From positions 6,032,914 through 6,096,913 of the forward strand of contig OX438749.1 of NCBI GenBank assembly GCA_949316235.1: a DNA stretch of 64,000 nt. Reading direction: 5' to 3'. Positions within the stretch are counted from its first letter, which is position 1, and each line of letters opens with the position of its first letter. A program made the position numbers and the translations under genes. The notes below the pieces were generated by a model that did no database searches, was not told where the DNA came from, and was given only the letters and a program-made list of their open reading frames with translations. Below are positions 1 to 9,884 of this stretch, piece by piece. The DNA is from Oegoconia quadripuncta (lineage: Eukaryota; Arthropoda; Insecta; Lepidoptera; Autostichidae).

Positions 1-233
1 AAACCCTGACTTCTATAGCAAAAGGTCGCGGGTTCGAATCCCGCTAGGGGCATATATTTGTATGATGAATACAAACATGTCTTTCCGAGTTATGGATGTT
101 TTTCATTTATATATGTATTTATTTAAAAAAAATGTGTTTTAAAGTATCTTTAATACAAGGTAGTTGCGTAGTGTGGAACCAGATGGCGCTCTGTGTATGT
201 GCAACGATATTTATTATAAGATATTTATTAATT
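1..233 (+). mobile_element. SINE family A, 5'-truncated by the window edge
   Basis: The copy starts inside the tRNA-like head. A perfect Pol III B box (GGTTCGAATCC) lies near 32-42, followed by the family body (gatgaatacaaacatg, then a poorly conserved 'gagttatggatgttttt' segment) and the 3' part 'gtgtggaaccagatggcgct'. It matches the copies at 29157 and 51487. The A-box half lies outside the window. Lines 234-440 beyond it are plain AT-rich DNA in which I see nothing. Confidence 0.75.
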
Positions 234-443
234 TACTTTTGGCTCTATCTTCACCAAGTAAAGAAATAGGTTTTTTTTTTAAATTTTGTTTTGAATCAAT
301 ATATCGGTTTTTGTAGTTATTATTATTAATATTTATATTACAAATGAGCCACAATAAGCAGCGAATCAATGGGGCGAATGGCAATCGGGTTTTTGGGTTT
401 TTTTTTGTTATATAATTTAAAAAATAAAATAAATAAATATTTC

Positions 444-652
444 GGACACTTACACCAATAATCTAGTCACGAAACTAAGCAAAGCTTGTGCTATGGAAAC
501 TACATAACGGATAAACATACATAAATATTTATATAAATATCCATGACTCTGGAATAATTCATCACACCAACATTTACCCCTCGCGGGATTCGAACCCGCA
601 ACCGTTGGTTTCGCTGAGAGGGTCACTATCCACTACATCAATCGCTCGTCAC
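444..652 (-). mobile_element. SINE family C, near full length
   Basis: Read on the minus strand, this has a tRNA-like head with an A-box-like TGGTGTAGTGG region (here slightly changed), a run through 'cgaaaccaacggttgc', the B box GGTTCGAATCC and a body ending near 'tagattattggtgtaagtg'. Other copies lie at 1944, 33306 and 59620. The body after the B box resembles SINE family A, so the two are likely subfamilies. Confidence 0.72.
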
Positions 653-990
653 ATATTTATCTTAATTTCTTTGTTGACAACAAAAAACAATCGAGTATTC
701 CGTTAATTTTATATTTGATCACTCATTTAGAGACTGTCTATCAATTTTATGTCAGATATGCTTTGGCACTACAAAGCAAAAAATTACTAAATTTCACAGC
801 GATGACTGTACACCTTAACCAGCTGTGGGTGAACAAACCAGCTTTTACTAACTTAAGCAACATTCCAAATTCATTACGACTTCACGATTGATATATTATA
901 TATGTTCTTGATTAATACGAATGAAAGATGCAAAAGAGTCAATCATGTAACTTCAAGATTTATTACATAATTGCACACCACCCTTTAGTA
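653..990. other. AT-rich unassigned stretch
   Basis: No open frame, repeat family or RNA gene is recognisable here. It separates a SINE-C copy from a SINE-B copy. Confidence 0.5.
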
Positions 991-1324
991 TGTTTTTTTT
1001 TTATCCACAACGGGTTAGCACTCGACCTCAATCACACCTGATGTTAAGTGAAGATGAGGCCGAAGGTGGTAGCGTACTGACCCGGAAACCCCATATTATT
1101 TGGGGGACGGGCTATCTTATCTCTGACAATCGGAACACAACAATGCTATTAACATTGCTGTTTGGCGGCAGATTTATATAATATGGTGGTAGCTAGCCAG
1201 GCGGACATTTAATATGCCCTACCACCAACTAAACCGAGTACTAAATATGTACCCCGCTGGGGATCGAACCCGCGACCTCCGTAACGTAAACCCAATGTTG
1301 TTTACATTGAGTCGCGGAGGCGGT
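991..1324 (-). mobile_element. SINE family B, full length
   Basis: On the minus strand the order is a tRNA-like head (CCGCCTCCGCGACTCAATG), a hairpin-like 'aacaacattgggtttacg', a B-box-like GGTTCGATCCC, 'agcggggtacat', a body with 'ggtggtagggcat', and an A-rich end (window 991-1000 is a T run). It is one of about a dozen copies here, roughly 330 bp each. The short ORF on its plus strand is an accidental frame inside the repeat. Confidence 0.8.
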
Positions 1325-1423
1325 TGTACGAGTAACTCAATTTAAAGGGTTCCGCAGTCAACACCTTATAGTTTCACCATGTCTGCCTTTTTGTCTGTCC
1401 AAGGCTGTGCTCAGAAGCTCTTA

Positions 1424-1685
1424 GGCCCGTATTATTAAAGCGTTCTCAAGATTGACATGGCCTCCAGTTGACGCTTGAGAATCTGTTGCATATTAAAACA
1501 GCATCAGAAAAAATGGTCTTGAGACCGAGACGCGAACTCAATCACAAGAACGATTTATGTTTCATTTAGAAATTTGGTGGCCTGGATTTTATATACACGA
1601 GATCGCACTCAGTGTTGACGGTAGGGGAGCAGAAGAAATATTTAGCCTTAAGTTATCCTTCCAAATTGTGAATTTAATACGGGCC
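1424..1685. mobile_element. MITE family H (Harbinger-like), copy 1
   Basis: The 262 bp element is bounded by GGCCCGTATTA... and ...TAATACGGGCC inverted ends and flanked on both sides by TTA (1421-1423 and 1686-1688). A 3 bp TTA duplication is typical of PIF/Harbinger-type elements, hence the tentative class. There is no coding capacity. Other copies lie at 1951 and 20978. Confidence 0.68.
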
Positions 1686-1705
1686 TTAGTATTAGAAAGC
1701 TGTAA

Positions 1706-1805
1706 TTTGGCATGGGTATATACTGGATGAGTTTTTCACCGTAACGAAACAATTGGGCATATTAGGGAAGTGAAATAGAAGTTATTGGTATAGGAAGATT
1801 AATAT
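1706..1805 (-). repeat. Family F repeat fragment
   Basis: It carries 'tatactggatgagtttttcaccgtaac' and, further right, 'gtgaaatagaagttattggtatagg', the two ends of the family F element seen more fully at 3444-3773. Most of the interior is missing. Confidence 0.55.
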
Positions 1806-1950
1806 TTTTTTTCAAAAAAACAAATAATATAGAGATCTCTTATATAGAGGTAAGTTCGCCCTTTTTACATTTGTATTTAATTCTATTTCACGGGTATTTT
1901 GATGTCTGCGTACAATAAAGTGTTAAATAAATAAATATATGGGACACTCA

Positions 1951-2248
1951 GGCCCGTATTAATAAACCATTCTCAAGATTGAGAACAGTCTTATGACCGG
2001 TCTCAAGTAAACGTGTTGATTAATAAACCTAACTTGAGACCTGAAAAGCACGTGCATACTGCAATGTTATTAAACGAAACTGAAGACTAATAGGCGAGGC
2101 GAATACTTGAGAAATGATCTCAGCTGAGTAGACCTCAAGATTGGTTTATAAATTAGCACGGAGCTTGAGATAGCGTCAACTGCTTAAGACGCATCTCGGT
2201 TGATACAGCCTCAAGACTTCTATTGAGATTGATTTATTAATACGGGCC
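1951..2248. mobile_element. MITE family H, copy 2, inserted in SINE-C
   Basis: The inverted ends are GGCCCGTATTAATAAA and its complement. It is flanked by TCA on the left and TTA on the right; the empty SINE-C site reads gacaCTTAcacc, so a TTA duplication with one later change fits. It is 298 bp and non-coding. Confidence 0.7.
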
Positions 2249-2320
2249 TTACACCAATCATCAAGTCTTAAACTAAGCAAGGTTTATACTATGGATAACG
2301 GATAAACATACATAAATATT

Positions 2321-2398
2321 GGGATCCTTGGCATCTTCGAGAACAGGGTGATTAGGCATATACTGATATCTCGTCCATCCAGTTAATCATAAAAAAAA
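2321..2398 (+). mobile_element. LINE type E 3' end fragment
   Basis: The segment 'ccttggcatcttcgagaacagggtgattaggcat' followed by 'gttaatcataaaaaaaa' is a diverged copy of the LINE 3' end seen at 10200-10350. It is inserted in the body of SINE-C. Confidence 0.5.
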
Positions 2399-2535
2399 TA
2401 TATAAACATTTATGACTAGGGGAATAAATGTTCGTATTAATCATACAAACATTTACCCGCGAGATTCGAATCCGCAACCGTTGGTTTCGCAGACAGGGTC
2501 ACTCCAATTCACTACGCCTATCGGTTGTCACTTAT

Positions 2536-2935
2536 TGTATAGAGAAACTTAGGTCCAGTAGTGGGAATGGATACGGCGAGGATCCCTTCAACTCATTTCT
2601 TCTTTAGGGACATATCATAAGTGATATCGTAAGAACATGCCCATTTCTACGACACACTGGGGTATAACTCAATTCCTTCCATTTGCAAGTGCTCAATTGA
2701 ATTATGCATCCAACCCTTGTGTAGGCTTCGAGTACAGTCGATTTCAAAAATAGGTATGTAATCACTTCGAAGTTCCAAAATTGTGTTTGCGTTGAAGAAG
2801 CTGCCATAATTTAAGTACAGACTTGTGTACAAAGTACCAAGAAGATGCAATTAAAGGTTGGTATCTCAAAATTCAAGAAAATTCTCATTGTTTGACGACT
2901 TGTTTAGTGTTTTAGTTAGGGATACCGACCGCTAT
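2536..2935. other. Unassigned stretch
   Basis: No repeat family or convincing coding sequence is recognised. Two overlapping minus-strand frames of 67 codons lack features of a gene. Confidence 0.4.
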
Positions 2936-3020
2936 GCCCAGAGCTTCAAATTCCGCTAGGGGCGTATGTTTTTATGATAAAAACAGACTTATGTACCCGA
3001 GTTAAGGATGTTTACATTTA
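2936..3020 (+). mobile_element. SINE family A fragment
   Basis: Short diverged piece: 'aaattccgctaggggcgtatgttt...atgtacccgagttaaggatgtt'. The head before the B box is lost. Confidence 0.5.
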
Positions 3021-3100
3021 GTCGTCTTTGATTAAAATTTCCTATACTAAATACTTTCTTCCGCGCCCCATAGCCGTGGGGTACCTACACCTCTTGCGAA

Positions 3101-3440
3101 TTTTTTTTTTTTTTTTTTAAGCGCGACCGGTTCGTACTTGACCTCAATCACACCTGATGTTAAGTGAAGATGAGGTCGAAGGTGGAAGCGTACTGACCCG
3201 GAAACCCCAACACATTTGGGGGACTGGCTATCTTATCTCTGACAACCGGAACACAACAATGCTATTAACATTGCTGCTTGGCGGTAGATTTAGATAAGAT
3301 GGTGGTAGCTGGCCAGGCGGACATTTAAAATGCCCTACCACCAACCAAACCGAGTACTTAAACATGTACCCCGCTGGGGATCGAACCCGCGACCTCCGAA
3401 TCGTAAACGCAATGTTGTTTGCATTGAGCCACGGAGGCGG
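3101..3440 (-). mobile_element. SINE family B, full length
   Basis: A T run at 3101-3119 (poly-A tail on the minus strand) leads through the complete body to the B-box-like GGTTCGATCCC and the CCGCCTCCGTGGCTCAATG head at 3422-3440. It abuts the family F repeat. Confidence 0.8.
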
Positions 3441-3443
3441 TCG

Positions 3444-3773
3444 AAATGTCTACGTGAAATAGAAGGTATTGGCATAGGTAGTTTTTTCAATTCCATCATC
3501 TTATGAAGCGTTGCGTCATTTGACGGTCGCGTTTGTAGACTATTCATATAGTTACATCATTTAATTAAATAAATAGAAAAAGCTTGGAGAAAATATGAAT
3601 TCCAAATAAATTTCGCATGGTAGGAACCTTACGAGTCACGCCAGTCGCATAATCAATATCCGGCCGTCAGGTGCGTCGATGGTTTTGAGAAAAAAAAAAT
3701 TAAATTACCTATGACAATAACTTCTATTTCACTTACCTTATTTTTTCCTTACGTTAAAAAAACTCATCCAGTA
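3444..3773. repeat. Family F repeat, fullest copy
   Basis: It begins 'gtgaaatagaaggtattggcatagg' and ends 'ttacgttaaaaaaactcatccagtat'. Inside are 'catttgacggtcgcg' and 'cttggagaaaatatgaattccaaataaatttcgcatg'. The same units recur at 14136-14393 (inverted) and 24000-24200. No coding region is visible; it is probably a non-autonomous element of unknown class. Confidence 0.55.
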
Positions 3774-3779
3774 TAAATA

Positions 3780-4231
3780 ATAGTATCAGCTATAACCTAC
3801 ACATGCGTAAAAGTAATACCGTGTATACATTATTACTCATATTTCCCTCTTTGGGAGTTGTAAATCTGTGTTTAAGGCGACATGGTATATACGACGGTGA
3901 ATAACAGCCTATATACATCGTTAATTTACGAGGAGTTTTGTGACAAAGGGCATGTAGGTTACTGGATAACCAACTTTTTACGGAAACGAGACCCGTTTAC
4001 TCAGGATAAGTACCGGTATAAAATTTTAAAGCTTAAATAGCCGGTTGTTTGGCTATTCGAAAGTTGTCATGTCCATAAAGTCATCTTTCAGGTGAATGAA
4101 TAACAAAGTTGTTAAAACCCTTTCACCGTCGAAATTTGATGCATTTGTATGATAAATGGTTTTGTGAATCCATGCTATACGGCCTTCTATTAAAATGTAT
4201 GCATATGTTTGTATACCGTATGTATGCATAT
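3780..4231. other. Unassigned stretch
   Basis: Nothing recognisable. A 72-codon minus-strand frame overlaps the SINE at its right end and is not supported as a gene. Confidence 0.4.
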
Positions 4232-4380
4232 TTTTTGTAAATAAATACTTATTATGAATGAAAACATCCATAAATCAGGTACACATGTCCGTATTTATCA
4301 TGTAAACATATGCCCCTAGCGGGATTCGAACACGCGACCTTTTGGTATAGTGGCCAGAGTTTCTACCAAACAGGTCGTCG
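4232..4380 (-). mobile_element. SINE family A, 3'-truncated
   Basis: Minus strand: GACCTGTTTGG head, 'ggccactataccaaaaggtcgcg', near-perfect B box (GTTCGAATCC), 'gctaggggcatatgtttacatgataaatacggac' and 'tatggatgttttcattcataataagtatttattta'. Confidence 0.72.
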
Positions 4381-4970
4381 GAGATGCGTCGGAGAACAAC
4401 GCCGCAAATACATAACCCCGTCGTTATTTATCGTCGGGGGCTAAAATTACCAAAATGTTTAAAACTATTCTTTTGTCTTGTGGTCATAAAAAGAGATAAT
4501 TGAAAAGAAAATTTGAAGATAAAATTAAATAGTATAGATAGATGAATACTTTGTGTGTGTACCGACCGACCATTTCTCTACCGATAATATATTATTCATT
4601 CCTCCCCTCCGTCTGCCAGCGGAGCGAGTCCTTTTGTTTATGTCGCGACTTCCTTGTTTTTGTTTTTTGTCAATATCCAAATAAACACAAAATACCTATA
4701 CTTTTTAAACGAAGGCGTTGAATGAATTATTTACGTTTTAAAATTCCTCCTAGTATCTAGTCTATAGTAATAGTAATATTTATTGGTATAACAAAACAAA
4801 CTAGGAATTTCAGTATTGCCTCCTCAATTATATGGCTCTATTGCCAATATTGTACTATACAATTTTCAAAAATCATATGTTAACATAGGTACATTGCCGA
4901 TTATTGCAAAAGGTAAGAAATTAAAAGTATATTAACAAAAAAATAATATGTGTTACGGTGTTGTGTGCGT
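4381..4970. other. Unassigned stretch with a small GC-rich patch
   Basis: 4381-4445 is richer in GC and CpG than its surroundings ('gatgcgtcggagaacaacgccgc', 'cgtcgttatttatcgtcggggg'). I see no open frame with splice sites. The remainder is AT-rich and featureless. Confidence 0.4.
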
Positions 4971-5030
4971 GCCTGTGCGTTTGTGTGATGAATACGGACA
5001 TAATGTGCCCGAGTTATGGATGTTTGCACG
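4971..5030 (+). mobile_element. SINE family A body fragment
   Basis: 'tgtgtgatgaatacggacataatgtgcccgagttatggatgttt' matches the family A body only. Confidence 0.5.
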
Positions 5031-5351
5031 ATACACGTGATTTGATGTTGGTCCAACCCTCTACCGTGATACAGAGCTAGTGCTGCTACAAACGAACCCG
5101 TGAAAATATTCAAGGTGTTCTCATTTACATATCAAAGCGACGACGTACCAAAAAATTCCTTTGACTGACTTCCGAGAGCTCGACGGAAAGGTTTCTTCGA
5201 TTACTATCGCATTTTGGGGTCATGCGACAAGGATTTTAGGGTACCGACGATAACGGTACAGTCGCCGTGATACTTGTTCGTATAGGGCTGGAACACAACA
5301 TCAAACACAACAGAAGTTTTAATGCAAAATATACAAACCGATTAACCAGCT

Positions 5352-5795
5352 TGTTCTACCTTGTCGCAGGTCAGTTCTGTCGTAGTTTCGTTCTGCTATT
5401 GTTAGGTCTAGTCACAGTTCAGTCCTGTGGTAGTTTCGTACTGCCGTAGACTGATTTGGTCGCAGTTTAGTCCTGAAACAGTTTTATACCGCCGCAGTTC
5501 GATCATAGTTCAAACCTGTCGCAGTTTCGTACTGCCGTAGATTGATCTGGTCGCAGTTTAGTTCTGCCTGAAACAGTTTCGTACTGCCGCAGATCGATCC
5601 TAGTTCATACCTGTCGCAGTTTCGTACTGCTGTGGATTGGTCTAGTCACAGTTCAGTCCTGTACAGTTTTTTACTGCCGTAGTTCGGCCTATAGTTACTG
5701 TTCAGCCCTGTCTTGGTTTCATACTGCCGCAGTTCTGTCCTGTCGCAATGCAGTCTATCGCAGTAGAGGCTTTCGCAGTTTAGTATTACACTCAA
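5352..5795. repeat. Minisatellite with GTCGCAGTTTCGTACTGCCG-type units
   Basis: Roughly 20 bp motifs alternate: 'gtcgcagtttcgtactgcc', 'gtagattgatctg', 'gtcgcagtttagtcctg', 'gaaacagttt'. They form a looser higher-order period near 95-100 bp. The array runs about 440 bp with many substitutions and does not match any other repeat in the window. The short frames across it are by-products of the repeat. Confidence 0.75.
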
Positions 5796-6265
5796 CGTCA
5801 AGAGACGTATTGCGTCCCTGATTTGGTGGTACGAGATGTCTATGGACGTCACATTACAATAAACATGGTCCCAATAGAAAGAGTGTTTTTCCTGTTGAGA
5901 GGAGGCTATGCCTCAATAGTAGTGTCGGGCGACGTAGGGCTGTTGATATGAAGTGTTTTAGGTGTTGTAATTGGTGATGGATGAAGGCTTTTGTGTATGA
6001 CAGAGTGTGTTTACATAATAATATAGTCTATAATTATAGACTACCTTATCCTCGAAAGCAAGAGACAGAAATCAATCAAATAAGGTAATTTCCCTGGAGT
6101 TGGAGCATATTTACATTAATTAACTTAAACCAACGTAAGCGTGCAGCTATGTACAATTGTATACACCTACACAGTGATTCTGAGTATATTTGATAGACAA
6201 ACATGTCAACTGTTTGCAGATGATATTGTTGGCGTGATTAACTAGAATTGCAACGTTCAGCATGA
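5796..6265. other. Unassigned stretch
   Basis: No repeat or gene recognised. Confidence 0.4.
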
Positions 6266-6600
6266 TATGCGGATTCGGCACGTAAAAAGAGTAGAACTAA
6301 CCCGTCTCTTCCCGATGTCGTAAAAGGCGACTATGGGACATTCCGCCAAAAACTATGTAAGTAGGTATATAGGTTTGCACGTTTTAACGACGAAGGTTCG
6401 CGCCCCATGTCACGTGTGTATTCCTGTATATTCCAAAAGACGAATCGTGGATTTGTTTCGAGTATTAAAATTTTAAGGTTTGGAACACACAAACTCTATT
6501 ATATGCGATATCTCTAACCATTTAGGACAAAAATCGTATCGTTATGTTTGTATGGAAGGTTCAGTAGGCTTTGAAATATATTCAGTCGTGGTAGAAAATA
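6266..6600 (+). repeat. Dispersed repeat I, copy 1
   Basis: Diagnostic pieces are 'ttcggcacgtaaaaagag', 'cccgtctcttcccgatgtcgtaaaaggcgact', 'gcacgttttaacg', 'catgtcacgtgtgtattcctgtatat' and 'ggtttggaacac'. They recur in order at 16484, 36800, 37340, 47970 and (minus) 50270. It is non-coding and its class is unknown. Confidence 0.55.
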
Positions 6601-6860
6601 TTATCCGAGGGAAGGCCTATATCCCTGCAGTGGGATGTTTACGGGCTGAGATGATGATGAGTGTGTTGTGATACGTGCGAGCGTAGTAGAATAGTCCCTC
6701 TCTAACCAATGTCGTAGAAAAGGACAGACGATCGTAAGCTTAACAGTATTGGCCAGCAATACAGAGCTCCCAAGCAATCGAACCCGCCTGCCTGGCTTGA
6801 CGATTAGGGCAAATGCTCCTATGGATGGATGGATCCATTCGAGAGGTTTATCTAGCATTG
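6601..6860 (+). repeat. SINE family D 3' end and adjoining fragments
   Basis: 'gggaaggcctatatccctgcagtgggatgtttacgggctgagatgatgatga' is the 3' end of the SINE-D family seen whole at 52700. The region 6690-6860 ('caatcgaacccgcctgcctggcttgacgattagggcaaatgctcc') shares pieces with 26120-26165, another small dispersed fragment. Confidence 0.5.
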
Positions 6861-7044
6861 CAGACTTTTATGGAAGCGCATTAGTTGTCATGGCCTTGGA
6901 ACCCTAAGAAGCAGACAGATTATTTCGGCAAATTAGGTATAATGTGACGAGTTTTTTATCATGTACCGTGTATATTAATACCTATCTATTTGAAATGTTT
7001 ATGGTTTTGACAGAGTTATAGATCGAACACTCATTTATAACTAG

Positions 7045-7350
7045 GTTTTTTTTATGCACAACGGGTTAGTACTAGACCTCAATCATACCTGATGTTAAGT
7101 GAATAGGAGGCCGAGAGAAACCCCACCTTATTTGGAGGACTGGCTATCTTATCTTTGACAACCGGAACACAACAATGTTATTAACATTGCTGTTTTGGCG
7201 GCAGACTTAGATACGATGGTGGTAGCTAGCCAGGCGGACATTTAAAATGCCCTACCACCAACCAAACCGAGCACTAAACATGCACCCTGCTAGGGATTGA
7301 AACCACACACAGGGTAAATAACATTGTTTACATTTAGCCACGGAGGCGGT
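7045..7350 (-). mobile_element. SINE family B, slightly degraded
   Basis: Same layout as the copy at 991, but with a deletion in the 'gaagatgaggtcgaagg' segment and a damaged B-box region (gattgaaaccaca). It is probably an older insertion. Confidence 0.75.
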
Positions 7351-7352
7351 AA

Positions 7353-8395
7353 AACAATACATAAATGTAACTCTCGACACGCTTATCGATTCTACAACAA
7401 ACAAAAGTTAATTTACAACCGGTTCGTTCGTTTAATCGTTGATGATATATTGTAACAAATTGTAACAAAGCAATACAGTAAATAACCTATCATTTACCAT
7501 GAATAACAACGAATGTCTCTAAACGCCTGACTCCATCCGCTTAGCAATACATTAGGTCGTATCGTGTTAGCTATTAATTGATACGCAGGCGTTGGTAAGC
7601 ACGCCATTACACGGAATAGATTATGCCTTCGTGTATATGTCGCAGGCAGATCGACGAATTAGCCATTTCATGAAATACCTAGACGGGTCGTTATGTACAG
7701 TCAGCTGCAGAGAAACCAGACCCCCTGACAGTCATAGTGAATAGGAGGTAATATTTCTCTGCAGCTGACTGTACGGCGGACATTTCCATTCGTACAAAAA
7801 ACTAGAAGGCTGCTCAGAATGGGCTGGTTAGATTGTGTTAGGCTGCTTTGAATACTAACCGAGGACCCTCATGCAGTGGAGCACCCCTCTGAGTAGCGCA
7901 GTTTCCAATTATGCAGGAAATGTCTGCAATACATTACGATCTGCCTAGGCAATTTCATGAAATGCCTAATTCAACGATCTGCCTGAGACATATAGACGGT
8001 TTCACAATAATAACAAAGTAATGAAAAAATCGATAATAGACCAATTTAGTTTACATCACGTAATATTTTCATTTCTAATAACTTTTAGGTACAACAAGGT
8101 CGGTAATTGATAGAATCGTATTCTCGATAAATTTATAAGATTAAAATGGCAAAAGTTACTAGAATGATTAATTTTTTACTTAGTCGATGAAAATGTCATT
8201 AAAGATGATTAAAATATGCTTTTCAACTTCTTCTTCTTATCTTTAGCCTACTATTAAATAACACACGCTAGTAAGTGGTTTTTACTTGGTAAGTAGTTAA
8301 TAAGGTCTGGGCGTTTTTTTTGCATTCAATCGCTAATAATTTCGTATTCTAACCACTATAGTAAAAGTTTGTTCATTTGTAAACGCATTATTCAA
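7353..8395. other. Unassigned stretch around a hairpin MITE
   Basis: Apart from the hairpin at 7695-7774, I see AT-rich DNA with no supported gene. Two similar phrases ('ggcaatttcatgaaatgcctaa' near 7950 and 'gccatttcatgaaatacctaga' near 7663) suggest an inverted relation around the hairpin, perhaps an older, larger element. Confidence 0.4.
7695..7774. repeat. 80 bp hairpin MITE
   Basis: Perfect 21 bp inverted arms, GTACAGTCAGCTGCAGAGAAA (7695-7715) and its complement (7754-7774), enclose a 38 bp loop. It is too short to code and is a candidate hairpin-type MITE. Confidence 0.7.
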
Positions 8396-8480
8396 TTCAA
8401 TTCAATTCAAATACTCTTTATTGCACAATTAACAAAAGCTACATGAGCATTATTATTATGTTTTTCATAAAATTTCTAAC
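8396..8480 (-). mobile_element. LINE type J 3' end
   Basis: Minus strand reads 'ttgtgcaataaagagtatttgaattgaattgaattg', a LINE 3' end with an (ATTGA)n tail. The tail lies at 8393-8412. Related ends lie at 14395, 35409, 41715, 46385 and 58800. Confidence 0.6.
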
Positions 8481-8639
8481 GTAAAGTTAAGTATAAATGC
8501 GGATTTAACAATGGACATGTAATATTGTCCGCAAACACTGTCCGCAAACATTGCCAATGCTATTTGATGGATTTAGAGGACGGACGTCGCAATCTCTGGG
8601 GAGATTACGGGGATCGAATGAAGCGAATCTGAAATTACG

Positions 8640-9050
8640 GTTCAGTTTCTTTATGTACTTACGACATTCAGAGTCAAAAATGCTTTATTTTATGAATGAA
8701 TACAATAGTATGCAAATAAATGGGGTAATTTCTTTAAACCGTTATAATTTCCCGAGTTTAAAACCCAAAACCTTCTTTAAAAGAGCAACGCTTGAGTTTC
8801 TTGTTCGTTCTTCTCTGGGGTGTCAGCTTTGTGAATGAGCATTAATGGTGTCGATTCGGATGTACACCAACTAAACTAAACTAAAACCAGTTTTGGAGTG
8901 TTGACGTCGCATCGTACTGTTCCAGGGAGAAAGAGACAGTACTACTTTAAAACTGGTTTTAGTTTAGTTGGTGTACATCCGAATCGACACCATTGTCAAT
9001 AATTTTAATATTAAGTTAAAAAAATACGACGTTTTCAAGTGATAATTTTA
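8640..9050 (+). mobile_element. LINE 3' region, split by a palindromic MITE
   Basis: 'aaaagagcaacgcttgagtttcttgttcgttcttctctggggtgtcagctttgtgaatgag' is the jockey-type LINE 3' UTR also seen at 15465 and 30475. It continues past the MITE as 'caataattttaatattaagtta'. The 95-codon frame at 8551 is a chance frame over this UTR. Confidence 0.55.
8847..8991. mobile_element. Palindromic MITE, copy 1
   Basis: The ends GGTGTCGATTCGGATGTACA (left) and its complement (right) continue into ACCAACTAAACTAAA arms; the centre is 'gcatcgtactgttccagggagaaagagacagtac'. It is 145 bp. The second copy is at 29590-29729. The flanks suggest AAT or ATT, but the exact target duplication is unclear. Confidence 0.72.
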
Positions 9051-9104
9051 TCTTGCGGATTTTTTAAAATTATGAATTTCAAATTGGTAGAGTTTAGTTG
9101 TCAT

Positions 9105-9240
9105 GATTGAAATATATGCTTTATTTTGAAGGTACACAAGGTACACAGAGTACACTTAAAATAGACAATCAATTTTTCATTTTTTAAGCTACTGCTTGTT
9201 GAAAATGCGATTTTGCCTTGAGAAGAACAAGCATGATATT
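9105..9240 (-). mobile_element. LINE jockey-type 3' end
   Basis: Minus strand: 'gagaagcttttca..aacaagcagtagctta...tattttaagtgtactctgtgtacctt...aaataaagcatatat'. It matches the plus-strand ends at 15530-15610 and 37150-37225. Confidence 0.55.
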
Positions 9241-9297
9241 CGAGGGTTTACGTTTAAAAAAAGGTTTTTATATTACAAAAAGGTTTTATATTTCACT

Positions 9298-9533
9298 AGC
9301 TTTTCGCCCGCGGCTTCACCTGCGCGGAATAGCTTTATCGTGGTTATATTTAATTTGTTTATACCGCGGGAACTGTCATTTTATCGGAACAAAAAGTATC
9401 CTATGTCTAAATCCAGGGTATATTCTACCTATATATCAAATTTCATCCAAATTTAGGTTCGTTCAGCCGTTTTGCCGTGATTGAGCAACAAATAAACGAA
9501 CATCCAAACTTTCGCATTTATAATATTAGATTA
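9298..9533 (-). repeat. Dispersed repeat K, copy 1
   Basis: Minus strand starts 'ctaatattataaatgcgaaagtttggatgttcg', contains 'tcacggcaaaacggctgaacg' and 'tttatatggggaca'-like pieces, and ends 'cgcaggtgaagccgcgggcgaaaagctag'. This is a very common lepidopteran-style repeat. Others lie at 24846, 25205, 43475, 49810, 52200 and 56207. The two plus-strand ORFs over it are shadows. Confidence 0.65.
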
Positions 9534-9884
9534 GATTATTAATTAAATAAATAAATAAATAAAATAAATAAAAGGTATTTATTCATCACAAAAAAGAAAA
9601 AAAACACAAGCATACATAGAATCGAGAACCACAGTATTGTGACGAATGGGTAGGCATAGTATTGTGGTAGAATAAGTGACAAGAAACTATGTAACAATAC
9701 ATCTTTTAAATACTATTATTATTTCGATTAAGGAATAGAGCACAGGTCTGTGGAATAGAGAGGAACATTTTATCCGGATTTTTTTTGTATAAAAGTTGGA
9801 CCACGCACGCCATATAGAATCGATGGAACTATACTCAATACTTTTGAATTTTGAATAAATTTTGGGCGCTCCATAAAATCGAAC

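Larger units (their letters stand above)
1944..2535 (-). mobile_element. SINE family C, interrupted twice
   Basis: SINE-C sequence is split by MITE-H (1951-2248) and by a short LINE 3' fragment (about 2321-2398). The pieces join to give 'ggacacttacaccaatc', as in the copy at 444. The tRNA-like head with the B box, read on the minus strand, lies near 2455-2535. Confidence 0.7.
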
